Source of the DNA: Deltaproteobacteria bacterium
GTDB lineage: Bacteria > Desulfobacterota > DSM-4660 > Desulfatiglandales > HGW-15
DNA: 64,000 nucleotides
Direction: 5' to 3'
Assembly: GCA_020060215.1 (NCBI GenBank)
Contig: JAGVAP010000060.1
Coordinates: 1 to 64,000, forward strand
The position numbers and the translations under genes are program-made. The notes under the pieces are model-generated. The model was not told where the DNA came from, made no database searches, and worked only from the letters and a program-made list of their open reading frames with translations. Below, piece after piece: positions 24,460 to 32,624 of this stretch. Within the stretch, counting starts at the first letter, position 1. Every line of letters starts with the position of its first letter.

Positions 24460-25245
24460 TCAGCGCTTTTCCAGCCGGCTGACGTTGAACCCGGGGGGTT
24501 TTTCCATGGTGAACACCTCGTCGGGGACCGGACGGTTGAAGACCGCCTTCTCATTTCTGAGCACGAGCCTCCCCCTGGCATTCCGGTGGTCCACCTCCAC
24601 TTCCGTGGCATAGAAGATGCCGTTCTGCTCCACCACGTCCGTGAAGGTCAGTGAAACCTCTTCCGCCGGGAAGGAAACGCGCTGGGGATGCATGTCGGCC
24701 CGGCCGAGGTCGATGACCTCCACCCTTTCCCCGGCCGGTCCGATCAGCTCGATGCGGTTCCCGTGGGGCGAGAGGGCTTTTTCATGGGGGGAGACGGTGG
24801 GATAACCCCTGAGGGCCGACCAGATCAGATCCCGGCTCAAGGGGCCGGGAAGAAACCTGGAAAGGGCCTCCGGGGTGAATTCTCCAACATAGAGCGTGTT
24901 CTCTGAAAAGGAGAGCACCTCGAGCCTCCCGCGGTCGATCAGGATGTGCAGGATGGGCTGTCCCCAGTCGTCGGTGACCTCGATCTTGACCCTGAACGGG
25001 TCCCTTGAGCCGACCATGACGATGTTGGACCCCTCTTCGCCGGCCCAGCTCTTCGCCGTGACGACTCCCCGGATGTAGAAGGATCGGACTTCCCTCTCCT
25101 GCCGCTCCATCATGGATACAGCCTGATCCACCTGTGTCCCGCTGAGCGGCGGCTCGGCAGGCCCCACCCTGAAGCCGGCACAGCCGACCAGAAGCAGGAG
25201 GAGGAAGGGTACGATCGCCATCGTAGCTCGCAGATACCGCTTCAT
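24460..25245 (-). CDS. DUF4292-type outer-membrane-associated lipoprotein
   Basis: A 261-residue lipoprotein. ATG at 25245 gives a proper signal: MKRYLRATMAIVPFLLLLLVGC with lipobox LVGC. The mature part begins with a helix (VDQAVSMMERQEREVRSFYIRGVV) and continues as beta strands (IVMVGSRDPFRVKIEV, LHILIDRGRLEVLSFSENTLYVG), the LolB/LolA-like layout of DUF4292. Such proteins probably bind lipid or lipoprotein at the envelope; this is inference. An intrinsic terminator separates it from the TPR gene upstream, so it needs its own promoter. Confidence 0.8.
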   Translation of the reverse strand: MKRYLRATMAIVPFLLLLLVGCAGFRVGPAEPPLSGTQVDQAVSMMERQEREVRSFYIRGVVTAKSWAGEEGSNIVMVGSRDPFRVKIEVTDDWGQPILHILIDRGRLEVLSFSENTLYVGEFTPEALSRFLPGPLSRDLIWSALRGYPTVSPHEKALSPHGNRIELIGPAGERVEVIDLGRADMHPQRVSFPAEEVSLTFTDVVEQNGIFYATEVEVDHRNARGRLVLRNEKAVFNRPVPDEVFTMEKPPGFNVSRLEKR

Positions 25246-25340
25246 CGGTCTTTTCGGCCGATGGGCGGCGGTTCTTCGTTCTCGAAAGGGGACTCCCACA
25301 GCCCACCCCTTTTCCATCTTCATAGCGCTCAAGCGGGGCT

Positions 25341-25372
25341 ACAAAACAAAGTCCCCGGATCAAACCGGGGAC
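25341..25372 (-). terminator. Intrinsic terminator after the rpoH-TPR operon
   Basis: On the minus strand GTCCCCGG, a 6-base loop and CCGGGGAC make a perfect 8-bp GC stem (25372-25351), immediately followed by TTTGTTTTGT (25350-25341). It lies 32 bases after the stop of the TPR lipoprotein gene and is the clearest rho-independent terminator in the window. Confidence 0.9.
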
Positions 25373-25403
25373 CGTGCTCCTTCCTCCATTCCTGGTCTCC
25401 CGA

Positions 25404-27173
25404 TCACTTCAGGAGCCGCTGTACCCTCTCGATCTTCTCCTTGATCTTCTCAGGCTCAGGATGATTGAGGGAATCGGCCTTCTGATACATCTCGCGGCTC
25501 TTCGCGTAGTCCTTCTTCATGAAATAGGCATCCCCCAGATGCTCTGCAATGGTCGGATCGTTCGGGACGAGTCCGGCCGCCCTCTCCAGGTGGCGAACGG
25601 CATCATCGAACAACCCTTTCTGGTAATAGACCCAACCGAGGCTGTCGATGATGTAGCCGCTGTCCGGTTTGAGCTCCAGTGCCTTCTCGATCAGCCTCTT
25701 CGCCTCGTCGAGGTGGATCCCCTGTTCGGCATAGGTGTACCCGATATAATTCAGGGCATCCGCATGATCCGGATTGACTTCAAGCACCCTTTTCATCTGT
25801 GCAAGGCAATCTTCCTTTTCACCGGCCTTGTCCAGGACCACCCCGATCTTGAAGATCAACTCGGCGTTCCGGGGGTCCTCCTTCAAACCGGCGTTCAGGA
25901 CCTCGATGGCCCTGGTGTACTGTTTCTGCCCCTCCAGAATGGACGCGGACATGAGATAGAGCTCCGGCTTCTCCTTCTGGAAAGAGATGGCATCCTCCAG
26001 CACCCGTAAGGCCTCTTCGTGTTTTTCCTGCGTCTCGAGGATGTAGGCGACGTGGATCCTCGCATTGATGTACAGATCGGACTCCCTTTGCAGTTTTTCG
26101 AAATGCTGCAGGGCCTTGTCCAGGTCTCCCTTCTCTTCATATGCGGTTGCGAGATAGTAGCGGGACTTGTGATCCTCCGGAAAGGCGGTGACGATCAATT
26201 CGAGCTCGGCGATGGACTCGTCCAGCTTCCCCTGGCGCAGGTAGATCAGCCCCAGGGTCTGGCGGGCGGGCTCGCCGGGTTTCGAGCTCTTCTCGATCTC
26301 CTTCATGTGCCTCCGCGCCTTTTCCTCCTGGCCCATAGCGAAGAAGACGTTGATGAGTCTCTCGCGGATGACGGCATTGGTCGGATAGTAGCTCAGGAGT
26401 CTCTCGTACACCTCCACCGCCTGGTCATAACTCTTCTCCATCTGGTAGAGGCTTCCCAGGTCGAAGAGGGCAGGCTCCATGGTCTTGTTCAGTTTCAGCG
26501 CCGCCTGGTAGCTGTCCTCCGCCTCCCTGAAATTCTTCAATTCCAGGTTGATCCTCCCGAGGTAATAGTGCGCGATGACCAGGTTCGGGTCATGCTGGAT
26601 GAGCGTATTCAGGTGTCCCAAGGCGGTTTCGTGCTGCTTCCCCCTGATCAGGATGGCGACCAGAAAGAGCCTGGAGCGGTGCTGGTTGGGATCGAGGTCG
26701 AGGACCTCCTCATACATCTTTCTTGCAGACTCGTCATCGTGGGAAAGCGTGTAGATCTCAGCGAGCAGGGTGCGGCACTCCACGTTCTGGGGATCCAGTC
26801 CGATCGCCTTCTTCGCGTGCTCCGCCGCCCTGTCATACTCCTTCATCTCCCTGAGGAGGACGGCGATCTCCTTGTGAAGGTATACCGAGTCAGGATTGTT
26901 TGCGATCGCCTTCTCCAGATGCGTCACGGCCTCGGAGTATTTCCCTTCGACGGCATAGAGGGATGACCTGATGTATTCGGCGTAGGCGTTCTTGAGCCGA
27001 TCTTCCTCCATCGACCTGGCGGCCGTCTTTTCCTGGGCGACCGGCTGCTGCCTCGCAGGGCCCCAGGCGCAGGAAGCGAGGCCGAAGATGACGATCGCGC
27101 CGAAAAGGGGCGCCGGCCACCTTCGCCGGTTCCTGTGGCTGCAAAGGCGGGGCGGAACGGCCCTGTGGTCCAT
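25404..27173 (-). CDS. TPR-repeat lipoprotein
   Basis: A 589-residue protein made almost wholly of tetratricopeptide repeats (about 14, for example AVTHLEKAIANNPDSVYLHKE near 80 and ALNYIGYTYAEQGIHLDEAKR near 490), a protein-interaction scaffold. ATG at 27173 gives an Arg-rich n-region and a hydrophobic stretch ending in the lipobox LASC. A longer frame to 27224 would overlap rpoH. Its function is unknown; similar long TPR lipoproteins are common in deltaproteobacteria. It follows the RpoH-like gene by 31 bases and ends the operon. Confidence 0.85.
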   Translation of the reverse strand: MDHRAVPPRLCSHRNRRRWPAPLFGAIVIFGLASCAWGPARQQPVAQEKTAARSMEEDRLKNAYAEYIRSSLYAVEGKYSEAVTHLEKAIANNPDSVYLHKEIAVLLREMKEYDRAAEHAKKAIGLDPQNVECRTLLAEIYTLSHDDESARKMYEEVLDLDPNQHRSRLFLVAILIRGKQHETALGHLNTLIQHDPNLVIAHYYLGRINLELKNFREAEDSYQAALKLNKTMEPALFDLGSLYQMEKSYDQAVEVYERLLSYYPTNAVIRERLINVFFAMGQEEKARRHMKEIEKSSKPGEPARQTLGLIYLRQGKLDESIAELELIVTAFPEDHKSRYYLATAYEEKGDLDKALQHFEKLQRESDLYINARIHVAYILETQEKHEEALRVLEDAISFQKEKPELYLMSASILEGQKQYTRAIEVLNAGLKEDPRNAELIFKIGVVLDKAGEKEDCLAQMKRVLEVNPDHADALNYIGYTYAEQGIHLDEAKRLIEKALELKPDSGYIIDSLGWVYYQKGLFDDAVRHLERAAGLVPNDPTIAEHLGDAYFMKKDYAKSREMYQKADSLNHPEPEKIKEKIERVQRLLK

Positions 27174-27204
27174 CGAAGGGGCGACCCCGTTGGAAACCGC
27201 GTGC

Positions 27205-28218
27205 TTATTTGATAAAGGTGCCAAAATTCTCCTCGAAATTGGGTATTTCTTCTTTCAACCAGTTCTTGATATTGCGGATAATCCTCTCCTGGATCTGTCT
27301 GGCCCTTTCCCTGGAGATCTTGTACTTGTCCCCGAATTCCTGCAGGGTCATGGGCTGCTCGGCCATGATCCGGTTATCGAATATATCCAGCTCCTTCCCC
27401 TTGAGCCGGCTCCTGTACTCTTCCAGCTTCTCCAGGAGGATGCGCCGGTTCTCCTGTGTCGACAGCTGCTCATCGACGGCGATGCTCGTGTCCGGGATGA
27501 ACGAGCCGTACACCTCTTTGCCCTCGTCGCCCACCGGCGCGTTGAGGGAGACCTCCCCTCCGCCCAGCCGCTGGCTCATCTCCTCCACTTCCTTCTCCCT
27601 CACATCCAGTCTTTCCGCAAGAAGCTTCGGCTCCGGATCATAGCCCTGGGCGATCAACCGGTCGCGCTCCTTCGCGAGATTGAAGAAGAGCTTGCGCTGG
27701 GTCTGTGTGGTCCCGATCTTGACAAGCTTCCAGTTCTCCATGATGAACTTGAGCATGTAGGCCTTGATCCAGAAAGAGGCGTAGTAGGAGAACTTGATGC
27801 CCCGGTAAGGATCGAATTTCCCGACGGCCTGCAGCAGCCCGACATTGCCCTCCTGGATCAGATCCAGAAGGCTTCGGGTCCAGTAACGGTGAAAATCCAT
27901 CGCGATCTTCACCACCAGTCTCAGGTTGGATGTGACCAACCGGTAGGCCGCGTGCTTGTCTTTCTTCTCCCTTACCCGGATCGCCAGTTCCAGCTCTTCT
28001 TCCCTTGTGAGAAGACGATAGTTCTTGATCTCCATCAGATAGATCTGGAGCGGGTCGTAGGGGACAAGCGCCCTTTCCTTGATCGGAACCGCCGAGACCA
28101 GATCCGCTTCGGCAGCGGGTGCAGAGCCGCCCGGGGCCGGCCTCGTCTTCTTCTCGGCCTTGGTCTTCCTGGGCTTCACCGGCGTGGCCGGGCTCTTTTT
28201 CTTTTCTCTTTTTACCAT
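27205..28218 (-). CDS. rpoH: RpoH-like alternative sigma factor
   Basis: A 337-residue sigma-70 family protein. It has regions 2.1-2.4 (LRLVVKIAMDF through FDPYRGIKFSYYASFWIKAYML) and region 4 at the C-terminus (MTLQEFGDKYKISRERARQIQERI). The sequence TQRKLFFNLAKER is the RpoH box that distinguishes sigma-32. An unusual N-terminal stretch of about 60 residues rich in Lys, Pro and Ala precedes region 1.2. ATG at 28218 was chosen; there is no strong ribosome site, and an in-frame TTG at 28344 is less likely. It sits among envelope-folding genes, which suits a stress regulon but does not prove it. Confidence 0.88.
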   Translation of the reverse strand: MVKREKKKSPATPVKPRKTKAEKKTRPAPGGSAPAAEADLVSAVPIKERALVPYDPLQIYLMEIKNYRLLTREEELELAIRVREKKDKHAAYRLVTSNLRLVVKIAMDFHRYWTRSLLDLIQEGNVGLLQAVGKFDPYRGIKFSYYASFWIKAYMLKFIMENWKLVKIGTTQTQRKLFFNLAKERDRLIAQGYDPEPKLLAERLDVREKEVEEMSQRLGGGEVSLNAPVGDEGKEVYGSFIPDTSIAVDEQLSTQENRRILLEKLEEYRSRLKGKELDIFDNRIMAEQPMTLQEFGDKYKISRERARQIQERIIRNIKNWLKEEIPNFEENFGTFIK

Positions 28219-28367
28219 GGTCGAAGCATTGATCCCGCCCCTGTCCGTCGCCTTGGCGCCGGCAGGGCCTGTCGTCGAGTTCTCATGGAAGCAGGACCCC
28301 CGGCCGGCAGTACGTCCACCCCTCGAAAGGTCCTCGTTCTGCAAACCGGTTCGCTGAAAACCCCGTA

Positions 28368-28387
28368 CATCCTGTCATCCTGTCCTG
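28368..28387. repeat. Short 8-bp tandem repeat near tyrS
   Basis: CATCCTGT occurs twice in tandem (28368-28383) followed by CCTG, in the spacer between tyrS and rpoH. A related inverted form lies near 38930-38945. Confidence 0.4.
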
Positions 28388-28392
28388 CAGTC

Positions 28393-29622
28393 TCACGCCA
28401 GGGTGATCCGCAGATAGCGCTTCTTCCCGGCCCTGATCAGGATCGTATCGTTCTTCAGGTCCCGGGTGGTGATGATCCGATCGAAGGCCTCCAGCCTTTC
28501 CCCATTGACATAGCCCCCTCCCTGCGTGATCAGCCGCCGGGCCTCCGCCCTCGTCTTGCAGAGTCCGATCTTCTCGAACAGCTGAAAGGCGGGGATTCCA
28601 TGCTCCAGCTCTCCTGCGCTCAAAGGATAGGTAGGCACCCCTTCTCCGAACTCGGAGGATTCCGCCCCGAAGAGCTGGCGAGAAGCGGCCCTCGCCGCCT
28701 CGGCCTCCTCCCGGCCATGGCAGAGGCTGGTCGCTTCGTAGGCGAGGACTTCCTTGGCCGCATTGATCTCTTCTCCGGGGAGCGAGCCGAGACGGTTGAC
28801 CTCATCCATCGGGAGGAAGGTGAAGAGCGCCAGGAACCGCTGGACGTCCCGATCGTCCTGGTTGATCCAGTACTGATAATAATCATAGGGCGAAGTGAGC
28901 TCCCTGTCCAGCCACACGGCGCCCTTGTGGGTTTTTCCCATCTTGATCCCGGAGGAGGTGGTGATCAGAGGAAACGTGAGGGCAAAGGCCATTTCGCCCT
29001 CCAGGCGACGGATGAGATCCACCCCGGCAAGGATATTGCCCCACTGATCGTTTCCGCCCATCTGGAGCCGGCAACCGAAGTACTTGAAAAGATGCCAGAA
29101 GTCATATGCCTGGAGAAGCATATAATTGAACTCGATGAAGCTGAGGCCCGTCTCCAGCCTGGACCGGTAACTCTCGGCGGCGAGCATCCTGTTCACGCTG
29201 AAGTGAACGCCTATCTCCCTGAGGAAGGTGATGTAGTTCAGATCCGTCAGCCAGTCCGCGTTGTTGACCATCAGGGCCTTGCCCTCGGCGAAATCGATGA
29301 ACCTGGAGAGCTGGGCCTGGATGCTCTCCGCATTGCGCCCGATCTGCTCCCGGGTCATGATGGGGCGGCTCTCCGTCCTTCCGCTCGGGTCTCCAACGAG
29401 CGTCGTACCCCCTCCTACCACGGCAATCGGCCTGTGACCCGCCCGCTGCATGTGGGCAAGGGACATGATCGGCACCAGGCTTCCGACGTGCAGACTGCTG
29501 GCCGTAGGGTCGAAACCGATGTAACAGGTGGTCGGGCCCCGAAGCAGCTCCCTGAGCATCCCTTCGTCCGAGACCTGCTCTACGAAACCCCGCTCCATGA
29601 ATATGTCAAAGACATTCTCCAA
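28393..29622 (-). CDS. tyrS: Tyrosyl-tRNA synthetase
   Basis: Class I aminoacyl-tRNA synthetase that charges tRNA-Tyr. The 409-residue protein has the HIGH-like motif in GFDPTASSLHVGSLV (about 36-50), the KMSKS-like GIKMGKTHKGAVW near 230 and a C-terminal S4 RNA-binding domain (CKTRAEARRLITQGGGYVNGE). The sequence is the TyrZ-like branch by its KMGKT motif. It starts directly after the RodZ-like gene stop codon with no gap. Confidence 0.97.
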   Translation of the reverse strand: MENVFDIFMERGFVEQVSDEGMLRELLRGPTTCYIGFDPTASSLHVGSLVPIMSLAHMQRAGHRPIAVVGGGTTLVGDPSGRTESRPIMTREQIGRNAESIQAQLSRFIDFAEGKALMVNNADWLTDLNYITFLREIGVHFSVNRMLAAESYRSRLETGLSFIEFNYMLLQAYDFWHLFKYFGCRLQMGGNDQWGNILAGVDLIRRLEGEMAFALTFPLITTSSGIKMGKTHKGAVWLDRELTSPYDYYQYWINQDDRDVQRFLALFTFLPMDEVNRLGSLPGEEINAAKEVLAYEATSLCHGREEAEAARAASRQLFGAESSEFGEGVPTYPLSAGELEHGIPAFQLFEKIGLCKTRAEARRLITQGGGYVNGERLEAFDRIITTRDLKNDTILIRAGKKRYLRITLA

Positions 29623-30471
29623 TCAATTGCCCTCCAGTCGATGCCTGAATTCCTCCGGGAGACTGAGCCTGACCACCTGTCCGGCATTGCCCAGGGCAGG
29701 CACCTCCCGGCCGTTCCATTCCAGATCGATTCCGTTTGCGTTTCCGATGATGAGATAGAACCCGCGGTTGGCGGTCCACTCGGGCTGTTGTCCCGGTTGG
29801 AACATGTATTCCCTGGGGGTCAGGTCATCCACGTAGATCTTTACCCAGGTCCGCGAATGGACCTTTCCTTTCAACCTGTGCGGACCTTCGTTTTCCGGAA
29901 TCTCCACATCGGCTGCAGGGATCTCCACGGCAACGACCTCGTGGTGCTCCTCCCCCCTTTCTCCGGCGTTCTCCTCCATCTTTTCCTGGACTGCCGCCGC
30001 ACCCGAGACCCCGACCGGAACGCTCCTCTCGGGATCTGCGACCATCGGAACCTGTGACCCCTCCAGGGTCGAAAGGGTGTCCGGCGGTCCATAGTTCTTC
30101 CACAACGCGAAAACGGCTACGGCCCCCAACAGGCAAAGCAGGAAAAACGGACCTTTTCTCCGTCTTCGGAGGGTCTCTCCCGGGGTGCGAAGGGATCCCC
30201 CGCCCGCGGCCGGCTTTCTGCCGTAGATCTCCAGGACCCGGTTTTCGTCGATCGACAGCACCTTGGCATAGGTCTTCAGAAAACCCCTTACAAATGCCGT
30301 TGAAGGCAGGCCGTCCCAGTCCTCATCCTCTATGTCCTTGATGATCTTGGGACGCAGCCTCGTCCGCTCCGCGACATCCTCGAGGGTCAGTCCCTTCTTC
30401 TCCCTCTCTTCCCGCAGGAGCCGACCTGGTCCGTCGACGGTCCGGGTTTCCGTCTTCTCCTCTTCTTTCAT
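29623..30471 (-). CDS. RodZ-like protein (HTH, membrane anchor, DUF4115)
   Basis: A 282-residue bitopic protein: a cytoplasmic HTH_25 helix-turn-helix (LLREEREKKGLTLEDVAERTRLRPKIIKDIE, about 17-47), an Arg-rich stop (RRRRKG), one membrane segment near 110-125 (FFLLCLLGAVAVFALW) and a periplasmic DUF4115 beta domain (VHSRTWVKIYVDD through LRLSLPEE). RodZ links MreB to the envelope and sets rod shape; this gene is shorter than E. coli RodZ, as is usual outside gammaproteobacteria. It is between surA-like and tyrS genes. Confidence 0.88.
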   Translation of the reverse strand: MKEEEKTETRTVDGPGRLLREEREKKGLTLEDVAERTRLRPKIIKDIEDEDWDGLPSTAFVRGFLKTYAKVLSIDENRVLEIYGRKPAAGGGSLRTPGETLRRRRKGPFFLLCLLGAVAVFALWKNYGPPDTLSTLEGSQVPMVADPERSVPVGVSGAAAVQEKMEENAGERGEEHHEVVAVEIPAADVEIPENEGPHRLKGKVHSRTWVKIYVDDLTPREYMFQPGQQPEWTANRGFYLIIGNANGIDLEWNGREVPALGNAGQVVRLSLPEEFRHRLEGN

Positions 30472-30529
30472 GGGGGAAATACGAGCTCCTCTCTGGATCG
30501 TGCACGCAAGAGCGGCCGATGAAGGGGTG

Positions 30530-31501
30530 TCAGAAGATGATCTTCGTGTAGGACTTCTCTCTCAGTTCTCGGATCCAGGTCGTGTACCTGCTGTTGACCT
30601 CGTCCTGATAAATCGCAGAGAAGATCGCATCCTTCACCTCGCTCAGATCCCTCTCTTCCCCTCCTTCTCTTCCGAGGAGCTTGATGATCTGGATGCCGTT
30701 CCTTCGTTCGATGAGGCCGCTGTGGCCTCCAACAGCGATGTCCTTCAGGATCTTCTGCAGTTCCGGGTCCAGCTGGGAAAGCTTGAACGTACCGATCTCT
30801 CCTCCCTCATCAGCGCCCGGTCCCTCTGAATACCTCTTCGCCAGCCCTCCGAAATCTTCGCCGCCCTTCAGGAGCTGCAGGATCTCTTCGCCTTTCCTGC
30901 GGAGTCTCTCGCTCTCCTCCTCGCCGGGGCCTCTTCGAATCAGCACGATGCCTGCGAGGTGAACCTTTCCATCGCCGGCGTACTTGGCCTTGTTTTCTTC
31001 ATAGTACTTTCTGATCCGCTCCTCGGTAATGATGATCTTCGATTTCACCTCCGAATTGATCAGATGAATGCGCTCCAGGTCTCTCTTGACCTTCTCCCGG
31101 AACCTGTCATAGGCGAGCCCTTCCTTCCGAAGGGCCTCCAGAAGGTCCTCCTGGGTCCAGCGGTTGTCGCTCTTGATCCGCTCCACGGCTTCGTCCAGCT
31201 GCTTCTGGGTGATCCTGATGTTGAGCTCCCGGACCTTCGCCTCGGTGATCTTCTCGTCGATCATATACTCCAGGATCTTCTTTCTCGTGTCCTGAAAGGC
31301 TTCTTCGTTCGTGCTCTTGAGTTGAACGGGGGTCATTCCGGTCACTTCTTTGATCCTGGTGTTCAGTTCGTGAAGGGTGATGACCTCATCGTTCACGTAG
31401 GCCACGATCCTGTTCAGCGGCTCTGCTGCAATGACAGGCGCCGAAATCACGACCAGGGAACTCACGGCAACAAGGAAGTTCATCAGTCTTCGGATCTTCA
31501 T
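30530..31501 (-). CDS. Periplasmic SurA-like peptidyl-prolyl isomerase
   Basis: A 323-residue exported chaperone with a signal peptide (MKIRRLMNFLVAVSSLVVISAPVIAA), a SurA N-terminal helical domain (about 30-170) and one parvulin domain (VHLAGIVLIRRGPGEEES through GIQIIKLLGREG, about 185-285). It is expected to assist outer-membrane protein folding. It begins one base after the preceding isomerase gene ends, so the two are a tight pair. Confidence 0.92.
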   Translation of the reverse strand: MKIRRLMNFLVAVSSLVVISAPVIAAEPLNRIVAYVNDEVITLHELNTRIKEVTGMTPVQLKSTNEEAFQDTRKKILEYMIDEKITEAKVRELNIRITQKQLDEAVERIKSDNRWTQEDLLEALRKEGLAYDRFREKVKRDLERIHLINSEVKSKIIITEERIRKYYEENKAKYAGDGKVHLAGIVLIRRGPGEEESERLRRKGEEILQLLKGGEDFGGLAKRYSEGPGADEGGEIGTFKLSQLDPELQKILKDIAVGGHSGLIERRNGIQIIKLLGREGGEERDLSEVKDAIFSAIYQDEVNSRYTTWIRELREKSYTKIIF

Positions 31502-32446
31502 CTATGCCCACTCCAGCTTTTCCAGCAGCTCCTGGTTGATGGTCATGGGGAATTGTTCTTCCAGCCTTTTCAGCCATTCACTGAAGAATGCCTCCTCCTT
31601 TTGCGAGAAGAGCTTTCTCTCGATCTCCGGCGCCACCTCCGGCAGGCTCGGCGCGCCTTCGACCCGCTTCGAGGTCACCTGAAAGATGTGGAATCCGTAG
31701 GGGGTCTCCACAACGGGGCTGAACCGTCCGATCGGGAGAGAGAAAAGGACCTTGTCGATTCGCTCATCCAGTTCACCCTGCTCGACCCAGCCCATTTCGC
31801 CCCCCCCTGCTGCAAGCTCCTCCGTCTTCCCGCCCTTGGCCAGTTTGGCGGCGAGCTCCTGCGCCTCCTTTTTCGTGGGCAGGATCACCTGCCTCGCCTT
31901 CACCGAGGGTGGTCTCTTGAATTCCTGGGCATGGGCTTCATAATAGGCCCTGATTTCTTCGGCCGTGGGGGCGGGCACGGTCTCCAGCGCCTTTTCGATG
32001 ATCTTGCGCATCAGGATCTGTTCTCTCAGCCCCTCCTTCCATTCTTCCAGATCGATGGCCCGCTTGAGGAGGATCTCCTCGAAATCCTGTCCATAGTCCC
32101 TCCGAATCTCGGACACGGCGGCCTCCACCTCTTCTTCAGAGACCGAGATCCCTCTCTCCCGTCCGTATTCAAGAATACGGCAATGGTCCACGAGCCTTTC
32201 CACCAGGACCGCGGTCAGACGCTTCTTGTCTTCGGGTACGGTCTCGACGTCGGGCATCAGCCGCTTCAACTCGATCTTGAGCTGGTCTGCGGTTAGACTC
32301 CGCTTCCCTACGGTCACCACCGGTCTCGTGTCGCGAGGGTCGACCGCGCCGCAGCCCGCGGGAACGACCAGGGCGGCCGCGAGAAGGAGAAGGCAAAGGG
32401 GCCGCGCGAGCTTCAGGACTTTATGAGCTGTGAAGCGAAATGGCAT
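31502..32446 (-). CDS. Lipoprotein peptidyl-prolyl isomerase (PrsA/SurA-like)
   Basis: A 314-residue folding factor. ATG at 32446 gives a signal with lipobox VPAGC (AALVVPAGCGAVDPRD); the frame upstream to 32569 lacks signal-like sequence. A SurA-type N-domain precedes a parvulin domain (SVKARQVILPTKKEAQELAAKLAKGGKTEELA through GFHIFQVTSKR). Lipidation would tether it to a membrane, unlike its soluble neighbour. The pair follows mfd by 178 bases on the same strand. Confidence 0.9.
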   Translation of the reverse strand: MPFRFTAHKVLKLARPLCLLLLAAALVVPAGCGAVDPRDTRPVVTVGKRSLTADQLKIELKRLMPDVETVPEDKKRLTAVLVERLVDHCRILEYGRERGISVSEEEVEAAVSEIRRDYGQDFEEILLKRAIDLEEWKEGLREQILMRKIIEKALETVPAPTAEEIRAYYEAHAQEFKRPPSVKARQVILPTKKEAQELAAKLAKGGKTEELAAGGGEMGWVEQGELDERIDKVLFSLPIGRFSPVVETPYGFHIFQVTSKRVEGAPSLPEVAPEIERKLFSQKEEAFFSEWLKRLEEQFPMTINQELLEKLEWA

Positions 32447-32624
32447 GGTTCTCGTAGGTCGTATGAGCCTGCGGTTCCTCACCTCCCGTGAAACCGGACG
32501 ATGAACGGCCTTGCAGCCTGACACGGCACTGCCTCTCATCTCGAGCTCTGGCAGGGGAGTTCGGGTCACTGGGAAACCTGGTTAGATTATCAGGAATGCC
32601 CGGATTTGCAAGGAGATTCTAAAT

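Noticed and set aside
26992..30057. A 1021-codon plus-strand open frame
   Set aside because: Antisense shadow of the TPR, rpoH, tyrS and RodZ-like genes; it shows no recognisable domain.
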